Shown: positions 1 through 11,162 of the stretch, piece by piece | How the letters are laid out: each line of letters starts with the position of its first letter | How positions within the stretch are numbered: the first letter of the stretch is position 1 | Assembly: GCA_949130495.1 (NCBI GenBank) | Contig: OX422221.1 | Coordinates: forward strand, 142,819,405-142,883,404 | Direction of reading: 5' to 3' | Source: Sambucus nigra | Taxonomy: Eukaryota; Streptophyta; Magnoliopsida; Dipsacales; Adoxaceae | DNA: 64,000 bases | Notes under the pieces: generated by a model | Seen by the model: the letters and a program-made list of their open reading frames with translations, nothing else | Database searches by the model: none | What the model was told of the DNA's origin: nothing | Made by a program: the position numbers and the translations under genes

Positions 1-1
1 T

Positions 2-340
2 TGGATCCAATATAGGTACAATGAATTAGATTTAGTCAATGAGAAGAGGCTAAAAGTCGATTATCACAATCAAGGTTACTAATAAAATATTTCTAGAAGA
101 TTTAACGATAAGGTCAATAAGTGAAATGTAAAAGAAGGGGACTAAGTCCTAAGAGAAAATTTTATACCAGCCCAAACTCCCATAGGAAAAAAAATTCCCA
201 ACTCGCGAGGACCTTACCTCTTTACCAAAATAAACAACGATGGGACAACTACTTTACCTTATCTCGGTAGATTAATATTTTTCCAACCTTTCAATCTCGA
301 CAAATTAAAGATATTATTACCAAACCTACCCATGTCAAGG
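2..340 (+). pseudogene. Ty3/gypsy integrase C-terminal fragment (Ogre/Tat-like)
   Basis: Reading from base 2 gives the usual end of a plant Ty3/gypsy polyprotein: a WIQYRYNELD start, a NEKRLK...YHNQGY stretch, RRFNDKVN, KEGD.VLRENF, then RGPYLFTKI and FQPFNLDKLKILLPN. In intact Tat/Ogre integrases this is the linker and the GPY/F-like module that follows the DD35E core. At least four in-frame stops (two adjacent after NQGY, one after DKVNK, one after KEGD) show that it is dead. The catalytic core would lie before base 1, outside the window. Lineage is inferred from the motif order; C1 and C2 downstream belong to the same broad group but lack this region, so a direct link cannot be shown. Confidence 0.75.
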
Positions 341-1352
341 GTGAAGAAACAAATTTATTACGAAAATAGTCGGTTGTAACAGAAAGATAAAGTCACATAA
401 ACCTATACACATTCCTAACCCTACATAAAAAATCCCACGTAATCAGCTAAATACTTCAGTCCCCTATCATTTTCTTCTATATTACTATCGTAAACATTCA
501 TAATATAGGCATGTCGTTGTCTTTAAATCAGAGATACATAGGAAAACTGAGATATCACTTTGGGCTCGGTCTAAATAAACACGAAAAATAAACCAACAAG
601 AAAACCCTGTTTATGGTTATTTTCCCCTCACTCATAAGGTGTTGGCACTGTCTAAACAAACAAAACTTCGATCAATAAAATAATGATCACACACCGTACC
701 TCTTTCCAAAAAATAATATCCTTGAAGAAACCTACAACTAGGGACAAAAAATAGTCAATATACATACTAGCAAAGTGATGCCCCTAAATTGGCACAAGGA
801 CAACACCGAGAATCCAAATGAACATAAAAAGCTCTCACCAATTAAAAAACAAAAAAAGGAAGCCTTGTCCCCCCATTTTAAGGCCAAAACAAAGCGCCAA
901 TAACAAATCATTATGCTTCTCTTAGAAAGAAGTCTAAAAAAGACGGGGTCAGTTTACATAAAAATGTGTGTATGTCATCACCATTTTAATAAAAGAGCTT
1001 ATCCTCACTCTGTTCATATGCATATTTTATGTTATTTACCATGTAAATTAAATAACAATGAAACCCGTTATTTTAATTCATCATTAACAATAGTCTTTAC
1101 CATTGAAAGTATAAAAGGACATGCATGAATAAAGGCATCAAGATAATATCTCACCATAGCCTTACCTCAAATGGAATAAACTTGAACCATCATAAAACGA
1201 AAATTAATTTTATTTATATAATATGATGATGTAGGAGAATGCTCTTATAAACAAAAATGTATAAAGTATTCCTCTTTTTCCTATAAGAGGAACATACTAC
1301 AAAAGATGAGGTCTTCCCCTAACTATCTAAGGAAAACTATAAACCTACTTTC
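341..1352. other. Degenerate stretch, no gene seen
   Basis: This stretch follows the integrase end and is AT-rich with scattered short open frames on both strands. I recognise no protein motif. Its position fits the long non-coding region that Ogre/Tat elements carry between integrase and 3' LTR, but this is only positional inference. Confidence 0.4.
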
Positions 1353-1373
1353 GGGGTGGGGGGGGGGGGGGGG
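1353..1373 (+). repeat. Poly-G tract (GGGGT followed by 16 G)
   Basis: An uninterrupted run of 16 G (1358-1373) is preceded by GGGGT. It could be an expanded polypurine tract of the element whose integrase ends at 340, because that is where a retroelement would have one. However, no TG-starting LTR follows directly (the next bases are TATTAAATC). The run could also be a simple G expansion or an assembly artefact. Confidence 0.85.
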
Positions 1374-2089
1374 TATTAAATCAAATTTGCCCCCAAAAGA
1401 CATCTAAAATTTTCAGTATGATATCCCCTCACATACGAGACCTCTTCCTCGCATGACCTCCTGTATAAGCGCCATCAGAAATCCTCGGGCCCATCACCTT
1501 AGCATGCGCACATGACGCAGAAACACCTAACGATTGCAAAGAAACACCTAGTCTGGTACTCAGACCTGTGGATTGTCCCACATAATATGTGGTCCTATCT
1601 ACAACAACCTCAGAAGCCAACTAAAGTAAGGCTAATTCGATAAAGGACGTCAGTTTCTCTCTCAATTGGGTCGTGCCAATGATCAATTACTAAAAAAATC
1701 AAAGATAGTAAAAGGTCAATACAATACATGTTCATTACCAATAGAGACGAACCATGTTGAATACTGATAGAACCAAGAATAATGAAAAATGGTCAATGTT
1801 CATTACCAATAGAGACGACATGGAATGCACAATAGATAGAGACATAACTTCCTCTCTCACTAGGATTAGTGTCACAGAAGTGGAGGTCTGTCCAACTATT
1901 GGGGGAGTCCCCAAAAAATATAGAATGAATGGAGAATTTGGCATTCTAAAACTAGCGCCAATTCCGATATCCATTTTCTTGAGCTAAGTATCGTAATAAA
2001 CTGACTTTTTAATGGAACAACATATATAAATGTCACTCAATACTACGAATAAAGTTTCGCTAAATGTTTAAATTACTATGTAAATAGGC
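1374..2089. other. Unassigned stretch with a 23-bp direct repeat
   Basis: No gene is recognised. A 23-bp sequence beginning ATGTTCATTACCAATAG occurs twice, at 1728-1750 and 1796-1818, 68 bp apart, and GGTCAAT stands near both copies. This looks like an old tandem duplication. Both strands happen to stay open for about 78 codons across 1735-1987, but the two frames are mirror images of the same low-complexity DNA and neither resembles a known protein. Confidence 0.5.
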
Positions 2090-3090
2090 AAGGCCCAAGA
2101 GAGGATCAATCGCATGGTTGATGCATCATTAATCACACGATTGGAGCCATGATCAATCGCACGATTGATGCTCTTAGGTCTTCCAAAAAACTCAATTTAT
2201 CCCATAATTTTTATTTATATTCCCCTTTTACCCCATGTACATGAATATCACAAATGGGCAGTCCCATTTTCATCCCAATTTTGATGAAGAATATCCACAC
2301 ACGCACACTCTTAGTCGACCGCCTTTGTGGACACCCTGATTTGTAATCGGGGCTTCAGTCTATCCTCCATCGACACTGCGAGAACCCGTGAAGGGTGAAA
2401 ATAACATACTATCAAATAAATGGTCAAATCACATATTCCAATATATGTTCACTTAAAATAATTGGGGGTGAAAGTGGGAACTCCCCAAAGAGTTAGGCCA
2501 AAACCCAAAACTGTTGACTTTATATCATCAACCTCATGGTTAATGGGAATCAACCGCATAACTAATCCCAATAAACCACACAATTAAAGATATTAAGTAA
2601 TCATTACATAATCAAATGATTAACTGCACGGATGATGATTTAAGACAGTTATACCCTAAAAGGAGATCCATCTATACACATGACCTTCCTAAACCCCATC
2701 CACCATACACAGGTACCCAACGATCAATCTCACAATTGATCAAACCATCAATCGCATATTTAATGGGCAAGTATTGGCATTTATATATATAGGGGCCACC
2801 ACCTTGAAAAATCATCCCAAAACCCAGCAATAATTTACTTTTCTAACTTTTTTCAACCCCACTCATCTAACAATATTGAGTTATGTCAAAAATTCCAAGC
2901 GAAGTCTTGACTTTTTGAAAAGTCAGGTCCTCCGATAAACAGAGTCAAACCTCTACATGCACCCTAAAAATCCAGCTCTTCCAAATAAATCTCTATCAAA
3001 ATGATACCACCTCATAGGGTATATTCCCTTGAGAAAAACTTAACTCACGTTACATGGGTAAACAAAACCTAAAAAAAATTTAGGTCAATA
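2090..3090 (+). other. Possible LTR remnant with palindromes and TATA box
   Basis: This stretch has promoter-like order. A palindrome cluster comes first: 2152-2169 reads ATCAATCG-CA-CGATTGAT with perfect 8-bp arms, and weaker copies lie at 2104-2145 and 2720-2760. A TATA box (TTATATATATAGG, from 2781) follows. The palindrome-then-TATA order recurs in other LTRs of this window. I found no second copy and no clean TG...CA ends or target-site duplication, so calling it an LTR is inference from architecture alone. Confidence 0.3.
2781..2793 (+). promoter_or_regulatory. TATA-box-like sequence
   Basis: TTATATATATAGG is followed about 25-30 bp later by a CA-rich leader (CACCACCTTG...). It would be the promoter of the possible LTR at 2090-3090. 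Evidence is by motif only. Confidence 0.35.
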
Positions 3091-3679
3091 TCATAAATAC
3101 AAAGTGCAATATATAATTGTCAATATCTATCTAGACAATCTAAACCCGGCTCCTATAAGGGGATCGAGTATGCACTTTATAGCATTTATATTTTATAGCT
3201 TGGTTTTACAAAGGACCTTTGTCTATTGAGCAAGATAAACATATGCATATGTAAGACAAATGCTAATACAAATTGGTGCAACTAAATACATACATGAAAT
3301 CATACTTTTCAAAATTATTCTCAGGAAAGTGTCCATGAACTGAATTACTCTGAAACTTTGATGAAACCAAAGTCTATAATAAGAATATTCTTCATCACTT
3401 CTCCGAGTGAACGTTCCCATACCAAAGGCGTCACCTACAAATCTATGTTTCCTTATAATACTTATTAAACACATGTCTTTGATTACATATTTTCAACAAA
3501 CGAAAACATGTTTAACTCGTAACAAAAATTCACTATAAGGACTTGGCTCCATAAAAACAAGAATAATGTATATTATATTCCAGTTACCCATTTCCTCCAC
3601 ACGTAAATATTCCCTATTAATTGGAACTATGTTGTCTTTGATCCTTAGACCTTTTGGGTATGTATGTTCAATGTCTAGC
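3091..3679. other. Unassigned stretch up to element A
   Basis: No recognisable gene. On the minus strand one frame from about 3674 to 3223 holds only one stop (TAA/TAG at about 3493), giving two open blocks of about 60 and 83 codons. I could not match the translation to any family, and the base composition makes chance openness plausible. Bases 3675-3679 (CTAGC) directly flank element A and would be its target-site duplication; the partner copy was lost with the 5' end of A. Confidence 0.3.
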
Positions 3680-6458
3680 TGTGACACCCCGCCTAATTAA
3701 ATACCGGGCGATCACTCCTTTATTAAATTAAAATCATGGTGAACAGTTGGTTCATTCTTAGCATCACTGTCGTAAAAATAACTTTTCCAAATTTAACACC
3801 CTATTTAATTTAGCTAAGTGTCAAAACCATTTTTTAAACATTACTTTCCAATTTTATTTATTTATTTTATTAAACAATCAATCCAATAATTTAACATTTA
3901 ACAACCCAATCCCAGCATTTAAAACTTAAAGTAAAACATACATGCTGAATAAATCCCAAAGTAACAGTACTAGAAATAACTGAAATACAAATGTCCCAAT
4001 AAAACAGATAAATAGTGGAAAGGGCGACACATGCCCAATAAGGAGAATGATAGAAGTGGAATCAAGTAAATGAAATCGTCTAAGCAAGTGGCCTGCAACT
4101 CCCACCTAAGCTGCAGCACGTTCCTTCCAAGGGATCCTAAACAAGACGCCCCTGTGGCTGGGCACCTGTAATATATACATATATATACAAGAGAGAAAGA
4201 GGAATAGAAACGGGTCAGAGCCCGATAGTGTATATGATTTAAAAATTCGTTTAGCAAGTATTTAAATTGATACAGGCCAATGCAACAACATATTAGTGCG
4301 ACACTCTCTTGAGAAATTCTCGCCTCTCTTCTAATGTGCACTCCTATTGCACTAACCTTCCCAATGGTTTATCTCATCATATATCACACCATCCTTCCCC
4401 AAGGATTTAACTTATCTTAGGTGACTCTCAAAATTTAAGATTTAACAACATCATGGTTTAAAAAGGATAATTTCATTTAGTACAAAACGCTCATTTTAAC
4501 TTTATTGATTCATAAAGTTTTTTTCAATATCATATTATACTTTTCAAAACAAGTATTTCCAATTTTAGTCATTATACATGTCTTACTTACCAGAACACAG
4601 TAAGCAGTTTCCCATATTTCAGAAGTTCATATATATATTAAATACTCATATAATATATATATTCTAACAGCACCCCACATAAAATTTTATGGTGCGGGCA
4701 TACTCTGCTATCCAATCCCCGTATCAATCGTACTAAAGGGAATACAAGATCGGAATCACTCTCGAACTGTATAAATACATACACAAACAATATTGAGGCG
4801 AAGCATAGTTTCCAAGAGGTCAGTACATACCCTCACGTCTCTTAGGACCGTGACTACCGATTCGATAGCCTGTACCTAGGATTTCTATCTTCTAGGGTAC
4901 GAGTCAATATCCCCCATAAGGCACACGAGATAAGATCGTCCCAGCGCGGAAACCTCAGGGATAGCAAGTAGCGTGGGCATGATTTTCACAAGTATATAAT
5001 ATATGCATACACAATCATATAAATATACCACTTTTATTATATCAATTTAGGTTTATCCAATAACCCACATTCACAACATTTATCCTTATTTTCCCATTAT
5101 TATTTATCAAGTATAATGGTTCGTTTCTAACTTTAATTTGAAGGGTTTTTCCAACTTACTACGTAACCCTCATGGACTCTATTCTTCCAAATGTACAATT
5201 CAGTAGATATCCATTTATGTTCCAACGTAACTCTCTCTTACGTGTCTCTCCCCTTTAATATATACTTACATTATCCCTTATGAAAAATATCCCAAAAATA
5301 TAGATTTCGCCTTACATTAAAGGATTTTATATTTTATTTTCAAAGATGAGAATTTCAAACGGTTTCGAAATCGGAATTAAAATGGAGTTTTAGTTGAATT
5401 TTTATTATCTCTAAGAGTCCTCAAAACATAAAACTATCTAGCAAAAAAAAATATTAAAAAATATTGAACGGTCAGATCGAGCTGAATTTTTTTCTGTAGC
5501 TTCCTCTCGTCTTCAGCTAATTCTTTGTAAAATTTCATCCAAATCCAACAGTCCGATCGTCCGGAATAAATTTTTTTTTAGTGTTTGTATCTGATTAGAA
5601 CTCTTTTCTTAATCAAACTCTTAATCCTTTACATGACAAAGGGTTTCCAGAATATCATATAAATCATCACTACATGAAAATTTCCCATCTCAAATTGGGT
5701 TTTTCTTCCATAAATCTCATCCTAATAACTCCTAAACTAATATGGATGATGCATCAATGAAATAAACAAGATAAACACTTGCCTGGGATTTTCAGAAATC
5801 TGGTTTGGTGTTGAATTTGGTGTGGTTGCGTTCCCCGTCTCGCGATCTATGCGTTGGCGGTGGCGACGGTGCAAACGAGTGAGTTTTGAGCCTTGGAATG
5901 CCTTGAGAACTCTCTCCTCTCCTCTCCAATGGCCGTTCTAGTGTTTTGAGTTATCTAACCCTAGGAAATAACCTAAACATTTGATATAACCCCTTTAATT
6001 TTCGCGGGTTTAATTACCCAAAAATACAAAATGACTAAAATGCCCTCCTGGGGTACTAATTAGGCCTAAAAACGCCCCGAGACCCAAATCAAACTCCCGG
6101 GTATACTTTTCTGACTATCTCAACCCTTCCGGACGCGTTGGCGCACTCAAAACGACCATACTAACAACTTATAAAATATTTAGTTTTATTTATCAATATT
6201 TAGTCCCGACGCGACACGGGCGCTTCCCGACTCAAATTTCTAAAATTATCATTTTATTCACTCGTGACATTTAATATGGCCACTATTATATATTACTTTG
6301 CTCATTAGTAATATTCAACAAATTTTCCCATAATTACTAACTCTCGTCACGTTAATAATTATAACATAATTAATTTCCGGATTTTTATTAAATAATTAAT
6401 TCACATTAATATTAATAAATCCCCAAATTAATATAGCATAAAAATACAGGGTATTACA
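3680..6458 (-). repeat. 3' LTR of element A
   Basis: This 2779-bp LTR starts (minus strand, at 6458) TGTAATACCCTG and ends (at 3680) GGGGTGTCACA, the same termini as in B, G1 and G2. Several blocks align with the B LTRs: the GGTGACACCCCGCC end, the CCTCACGTCTCTTAGGACCG block near 4840, and the CCGGACGCGTTGGCGCACTC block near 6130. Unlike B, G1 and G2 it has no clear array of short palindromes; the corresponding region near 5460-5570 has only isolated GATCGAGC- and CCGATCGTCCGG-like motifs. Confidence 0.9.
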
Positions 6459-6475
6459 TACTTCCCCCCTAATAA
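6459..6475 (-). other. Polypurine tract of element A
   Basis: On the minus strand the bases just before the LTR read TTAGGGGGGAAGTA, the plus-strand primer site. The same tract precedes the 3' LTRs of B (20603-20616) and G2 (61188-61201). Confidence 0.85.
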
Positions 6476-8128
6476 CGGAATTTCGTCCTGAAATTCAGAA
6501 AATAAGGCATACCTGGTAAGAACAAATCTGGATATCTCTCGCGCATATCGGCCTTGCGCTCCCAAGTGGATTCCTCCACATTATGATGCTCCCACTGGAC
6601 CCATACAAGTGGAACTATCTTAGACCTCAATCTCCTCTCACTATAGTCTAGGATAGCCACCGGTCTCTCCTCGTAAGAGCTGTCAGGCTGCAAGTCTATC
6701 TCATCTATCGCGATGTGAGTATGGGCCATATCATCTCGAAGATACCGTCTCAACGATGAGATGTGGAATACATCGTGAATGCGATGTAAATGCTCTTGTA
6801 GTCCCAATCTGTATGCTACCGGCTCAATCCTCTCGATAATGGGAAATGGTCTCACGTACCTCGGGGCCAATTTCCCTTTCTTCCCGAACCTCATCACTCC
6901 CTTCATAGGAGATACACGCAGTAACACTTGGTCCCCCACATTAAACTCCCGGAAGAACCGTTTCGCATCGGCGTAGCTCTTCTGCCTATCCTAGGCTACT
7001 CGAATGCGACTCCTAATCATCTCAATCCTCGCGGAGGTTTCCTGAATCACCTCTGGTCCTAGTAACTTGTTATCCCCCACCTCGAGCCAACAAGTTGGAG
7101 AACGACAAGGCCGGTCATACAAAGCCTCAAATGGATCCATACCAATCGTAAACTGATAAGAGTTATTATAAGAAAACTCTACCAGCGGAAGATGTGGCTC
7201 CCAACCTCCTCCAAAATCAAGAACACACAGGCGTAGCATATCCTCTAACATCTGATTAGTATGCTATGTCTGTCCATCTGTCTGTGGGTGATAAGCTGAA
7301 CTCAACCTCAACTCAGTACCCATAGCCTCCTGAAAGCTTTCCCAAAAACGTGATACAAAAATCTTGTCTCTATCTGACACAATATTCAGGGGCACCCCAT
7401 GTAATCTGATAATCTCAGCAATGAATAACTGAGCATACTAACCTGTGGTATAATCTGTTCGCACCGACAGAAAATGAGCCACCTTGGTCAAACGGTCTAC
7501 AATCACCCAGATAGAGTCGTGGCCCCGCTGTGATGTAGGCAACCCTGTAATAAAATCCATGGAAATACTCTCCCACTTCCACGCAGGTACTTCCAATGGA
7601 TGAAGCAATCCTGACGGTTTCTGATGGTCCACCTTCACCAGCTGGCAGGTAGAACACTTGGACACGAACTCAGCAATGTCCTTCTTCATCCCACTCCACC
7701 AGTATTGCCTCCTCATATCCTGGTACATCTTATCTCCTCCAGGATGTACTGTAAATCGGGACCCGTGAGATTGGGTCATCACTGCATGACGCAATTCTGC
7801 CCCTTCTGGAACCACTAACCTCCCATTAAACCTCAAACCCCCATCAGAACTAACAGAATAGGACTCAGCACCCTCAGCTAAAAGTTTTACAATATGTTCC
7901 TGGCAAAACGGGTCTGTGGTTTGGGCCTGTATTACCCTCGTAATAATCTCGAGTGTGACTATCATAACAGATATGAAGGAACGGGCTACTACGTCCTGGT
8001 GACCCAACTTCTTCCACTTCGCTTTCCAGACGTCCGCTACCTCATTTATCGGTCTACGGCTCAATGCATCAGCAACTACGTTGGCTTTCCCCGGATGATA
8101 CTGTATGTCAAACTAATAGTCCTTCACA
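6469..8128 (-). pseudogene. Integrase and chromodomain region of element A
   Basis: From high to low coordinate the frame shows the zinc-binding HHCC region (HGSRFTVHPGGDK...CSTCQLVK), the core with SMDFITGLP and [10 protein letters not shown], the GPF-type C-terminal region ([25 protein letters not shown]) and a chromodomain-like tail ([16 protein letters not shown]). Integrase would insert the cDNA; chromodomains of this clade are thought to steer insertion to heterochromatin. It is broken: TAG at 7438-7440, and the codon for the third catalytic acid (Glu of the TDGQTE motif, near 7265) is TAG. A further stop lies at 6991-6993. Frame is otherwise kept to the final stop at 6469-6471, which lies beyond the end used by G2. 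Confidence 0.85.
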
Positions 8129-9353
8129 AACTCTAACCATTTGTGCTGACGCATATTCAGCTCTCGCTGAGTGAACAGATACTGCAGTGACTTATGGTCT
8201 GTGAACAAACGGAACTTCTCCCCCAATAAATAGTGTCTCCATATCCGCAGTGCAAAAATGACCGCTGCTAACTCCAGGTCGTGGGTGGGGTAATTCTTCT
8301 CATGCGGCTTAATCTTGCGGGAGGCAAAAGTTATAGCCTTCTCTTCCTACTGAAGTACTCCCCCAAGTCCCCGTAAAGAGGCATCGGTGTAAACTAGGTA
8401 CTCTACACCCGGCTTCGGTAAAGCAAGGACTGGTGCTAAAGTAAGCTTGTCTTTTAGCTCGTCGAAAGCCAATTGACAAGCATCATCCCAAACATATGGT
8501 ACCCCTTTGTGAGTCAGGTTCGTCAATGGACCCGTTATTTTGGAGAATCCCCGAATGAATTTCCTGTAGTATCCGGCTAACCCCAAGAAACTAAGCACTT
8601 CCGTCGGTGTCGTGGGCTATCCCCACTCCCTCACCGCTGACACTTTACTCGGGTCAACTGCTATCCCCTGTTCAGAAACAACATGCCCAAGAACTGTACC
8701 TCTCGCAACCAAAATCCACACTTCTCGTACTTAGCATACAACTAATGCTCTCGTAAAGTCTGAAGAACCTGCCTCAAGTGCCCGGCATGCTCCTCCTCGG
8801 AGTGTGAATATCTCAAAATGTCATCTATGAAGACGATGATAAACTGATCCAAGAACTCTCTGAATACTCGGTTCATTAAGTCCATGAACACGGTTGGAGC
8901 ATTTGTGAGACCAAATGGCATCACTCTGAACTCGTAAGACCCATATCTCGTCAAGAAGGCAGTCTTTGAAACATCCTTCTCTCTAATACATAGCTAATGG
9001 TACCCCAACCTCAGATCTATCTTCGAAAAGAAAGTTGCTCCCCTCAGCTGGTCGAACAGATCATCGATTCGAGGCAACGAATACTTATTCCGTATCGTGA
9101 CCTTGTTCAACTCCCGGTAGTCCACACATAACCTCAGTGAACCATCTCTCTTCTTCACAAACAAGACTGGAGCGCCCCAAGGTGTGGTACTCCTGCGAAT
9201 GAAGCCCTGACCTAACAGCTTCTCTATCTGATCTCGTAACTCTCGCATCTCCACCGGAGCCATACGGCATGGAGCGCGTGCTATCGGTCTCGTATCTGGC
9301 AATAAATCTATGACAAAGTCTATCTCTCGACTGGGGGGTAGGCCTGGTATCTC
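8129..9353 (-). pseudogene. Reverse transcriptase and RNase H of element A
   Basis: The frame gives the approach [43 protein letters not shown], the FIDD catalytic box ([10 protein letters not shown]), [16 protein letters not shown] and the RNase H start [16 protein letters not shown], then [12 protein letters not shown] and DALSRRP. These enzymes copy the RNA into cDNA and remove the template. Stops occur at 8994-8996 (TAG in the YHQL motif), 8742-8744, 8617-8619 and 8347-8349, and a 1-bp deletion near 8685 shifts the frame. The stops at 8742 and 8617 also occur at the same codons in element B. Confidence 0.88.
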
Positions 9354-9944
9354 CTAGAATACATCGGAATACTCATGAACGACTGGGATCGAGTCTAAAG
9401 GAATCACAACCTCCTTAGAGGTATCCTCCTCTATATAATACAAATGAGCGGTAGAACCTCCCTCTGGGCGAGGCATCGCCACTACAAACATCTCTTGTCC
9501 TGGAATGTCAAAAACAATGCTCCCACCGAAGCAATCAATCATGGCTCTATAAGCTGCGAGCCAATCCATACCGATAATAACATCATGCTCATGCATATCT
9601 AAGACTAGCATGTCTGCAGGTAATACCAAACTACCAATATCTACCCCCACTCCCCGGCATATAAAGAAGATAAGCGACCAACACCCCAGTGGTGAGTCTA
9701 CACACGTCACTGTGCTCTCTGCTGTGGCTAACAACCCTAAGGCCTTCGAAAAATGCATAGCTATAAAATAATGTGTCGTCCTAGTATCAAACAAAACCCG
9801 ACCCATAGTACCATGGATAGGAAACATACCCTCAATCGCGGGTGGTGCCTGTGGAGTTGTTGCCTGGTGGACGTTATAGACACGTCCGTACTGTAACTGC
9901 CCCTGCTGCACTGGAGCTGCTAGAATGGCTGGTAGGGTTGGCAC
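9354..9944 (-). pseudogene. Protease region of element A
   Basis: This open block of 196 codons covers the retropepsin-like protease that would cut the Gag-Pol polyprotein. The active-site motif, DTGA in this family, reads DTRTTH here, so the Gly after the catalytic triad Thr is lost. Downstream DVIIGMDWLAAYRAMID marks the second half of the fold (flap and hydrophobic-hydrophobic-Gly region). The block ends in TAG at 9354-9356, where G2 has a glutamine codon ([10 protein letters not shown]). Confidence 0.85.
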
Positions 9945-10544
9945 CTGGGCTGGAGCTGGGAGGGCAGCTGAAAAAAGTGGTCTCTGTGGCTCATTACGGG
10001 CACCCTGCTGCTGTGGGGCCCTATTACCCTCTGGTCAATCCTGGTTCTTATGACCATGCTTGACACATACAAAACACCGGCCTCTGAAGTTACCTCCCCT
10101 CTGACCCTGCTGACCACGACCCTGCTGGCCGTTACCTCCCCGCCAGTGGCCCTGTTGGCCCTGTTGGCCTTGTTGATTAGGCTGGCCCTGCCTATAACCC
10201 CCAAATCCCTTCCTGGAATCACCTGAACGGAATCGCTTAGTAGGGTCCCCCTGATGGGAACTCTGCTCGTGTTGATGAGTCTGTCCATGAGATGGTGCCC
10301 CACTAGCACTACTACCCCCGGTCCTGCCTTGCTGGCTGGACTCTCCTGCTCTCCTGCTTACCTGCACATGGAAGCGGTGATCCTGGCAATGTAGTAACGC
10401 AACATTGAGTACATCAGTGAAAGTACTCAGAGATAGATTCCCTATAAGATGCTGACGGATCCTCCAAGATAACCCGTCCACAAACAACATTATCTTCTTA
10501 CTATCAGTAGGTGCCTCATCTGGCACTATGGTGAGAAGTCTCGT
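9945..10544 (-). pseudogene. C-terminal gag fragment of element A with zinc knuckle
   Basis: The fragment begins at the LLTIVPDEAPT motif and includes WRIRQHLIGNLSLSTFTD, LLHCQDHRFH, a Gln/Gly/Arg-rich stretch and a CCHC-type zinc knuckle (CFVCVKHGHKNQD) whose last Cys codon has become TGA near 10033. Gag forms the particle and the knuckle binds RNA. It is in frame with the protease. Everything upstream of the VPDEAPT motif, about two thirds of gag, is missing. Confidence 0.85.
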
Positions 10545-11162
10545 TTCATTCCAGTTCATGCACTTTACATTTTCTTCTTTAGTTCAAGTTCAGTTAAAGT
10601 AATATAACACTCACATCAAAGTTTGCCTGAAGGGAAGATTAAGTCTTCTTAATTGAAGCATCGAACGGTGCAAAATAACATGATTATTTCAAAGCTAAGA
10701 TAATTGGTTTGTTCAAAAGACCATAGTCTTTCCTGGAATGCTCATAATTAATCAAAATATACAAATGAATCCAATGACACAGACATAATGTTGTCACGTC
10801 CAATGGGACTCCAGTGCTACATTTTTTTTATCACAATTAGGATAAGAAAAAATGATGATTATATAGTGAATGTTAGTGAAAGTGGCTCAACCATCCAACA
10901 CATCACCACCATAGAGAAAATAATGATTGAAACTTCCAAAGGTTGAGGACAACTTCTCAAAATCAAGAAATGAACTTTCCAACATCTCCAACGGCCAAAA
11001 TTCCAAGTGCAACAAATGTTGTAGGCATGTCAACAAATTCCCAAGATGAATTGATAAAAAAATTAAACTCGATTCTTGATTACCTAAGGAACATAGTGCA
11101 AAATATTAGCCCAATCATCCCCATAGTGACCAGTAGGTTGTCCACTCTTACTATTGCAGTGC
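10545..11162 (+). pseudogene. Element C1, segment 1: leader and gag start (Ogre/Tat-like)
   Basis: This segment aligns by eye with 35030-35640 (element C2). Shared landmarks include CTCACATCAAAGT, GTCTTCTTAATTRAAGC, AAGACCATA, TTTCCTGGAATGCTCA, TTAGAGAAAATA-like text and CAGTAGGTTGTC. It is therefore the 5' non-coding and gag N-terminal part of a second Ogre/Tat-like copy. It abuts the broken end of A at about 10545 and is interrupted by element D at 11163. No intact reading frame remains. Confidence 0.65.

Larger units (their letters stand above)
3680..10544 (-). mobile_element. Element A: 5'-truncated Tekay-like Ty3/gypsy chromovirus
   Basis: Read on the minus strand, A has part of gag, then protease, reverse transcriptase, RNase H, integrase, a chromodomain-like tail, a polypurine tract and a 3' LTR. 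Alignment by eye to element B holds until about 10544 (B 24725), then stops abruptly: A goes into Ogre/Tat-like sequence of C1 while B continues through gag. A has therefore lost the gag N-terminus, leader, primer-binding site and 5' LTR. Its frame is well kept: the coding fragments from 10544 to 6469 are in one frame apart from a single 1-bp deletion near 8685. The decay is mainly nonsense mutation. Age relative to B cannot be timed because A has only one LTR. Confidence 0.9.

Noticed and set aside
1735..1987. Small gene open on both strands
   Set aside because: Both strands are open over the same low-complexity duplicated DNA; neither shows a domain or start context.
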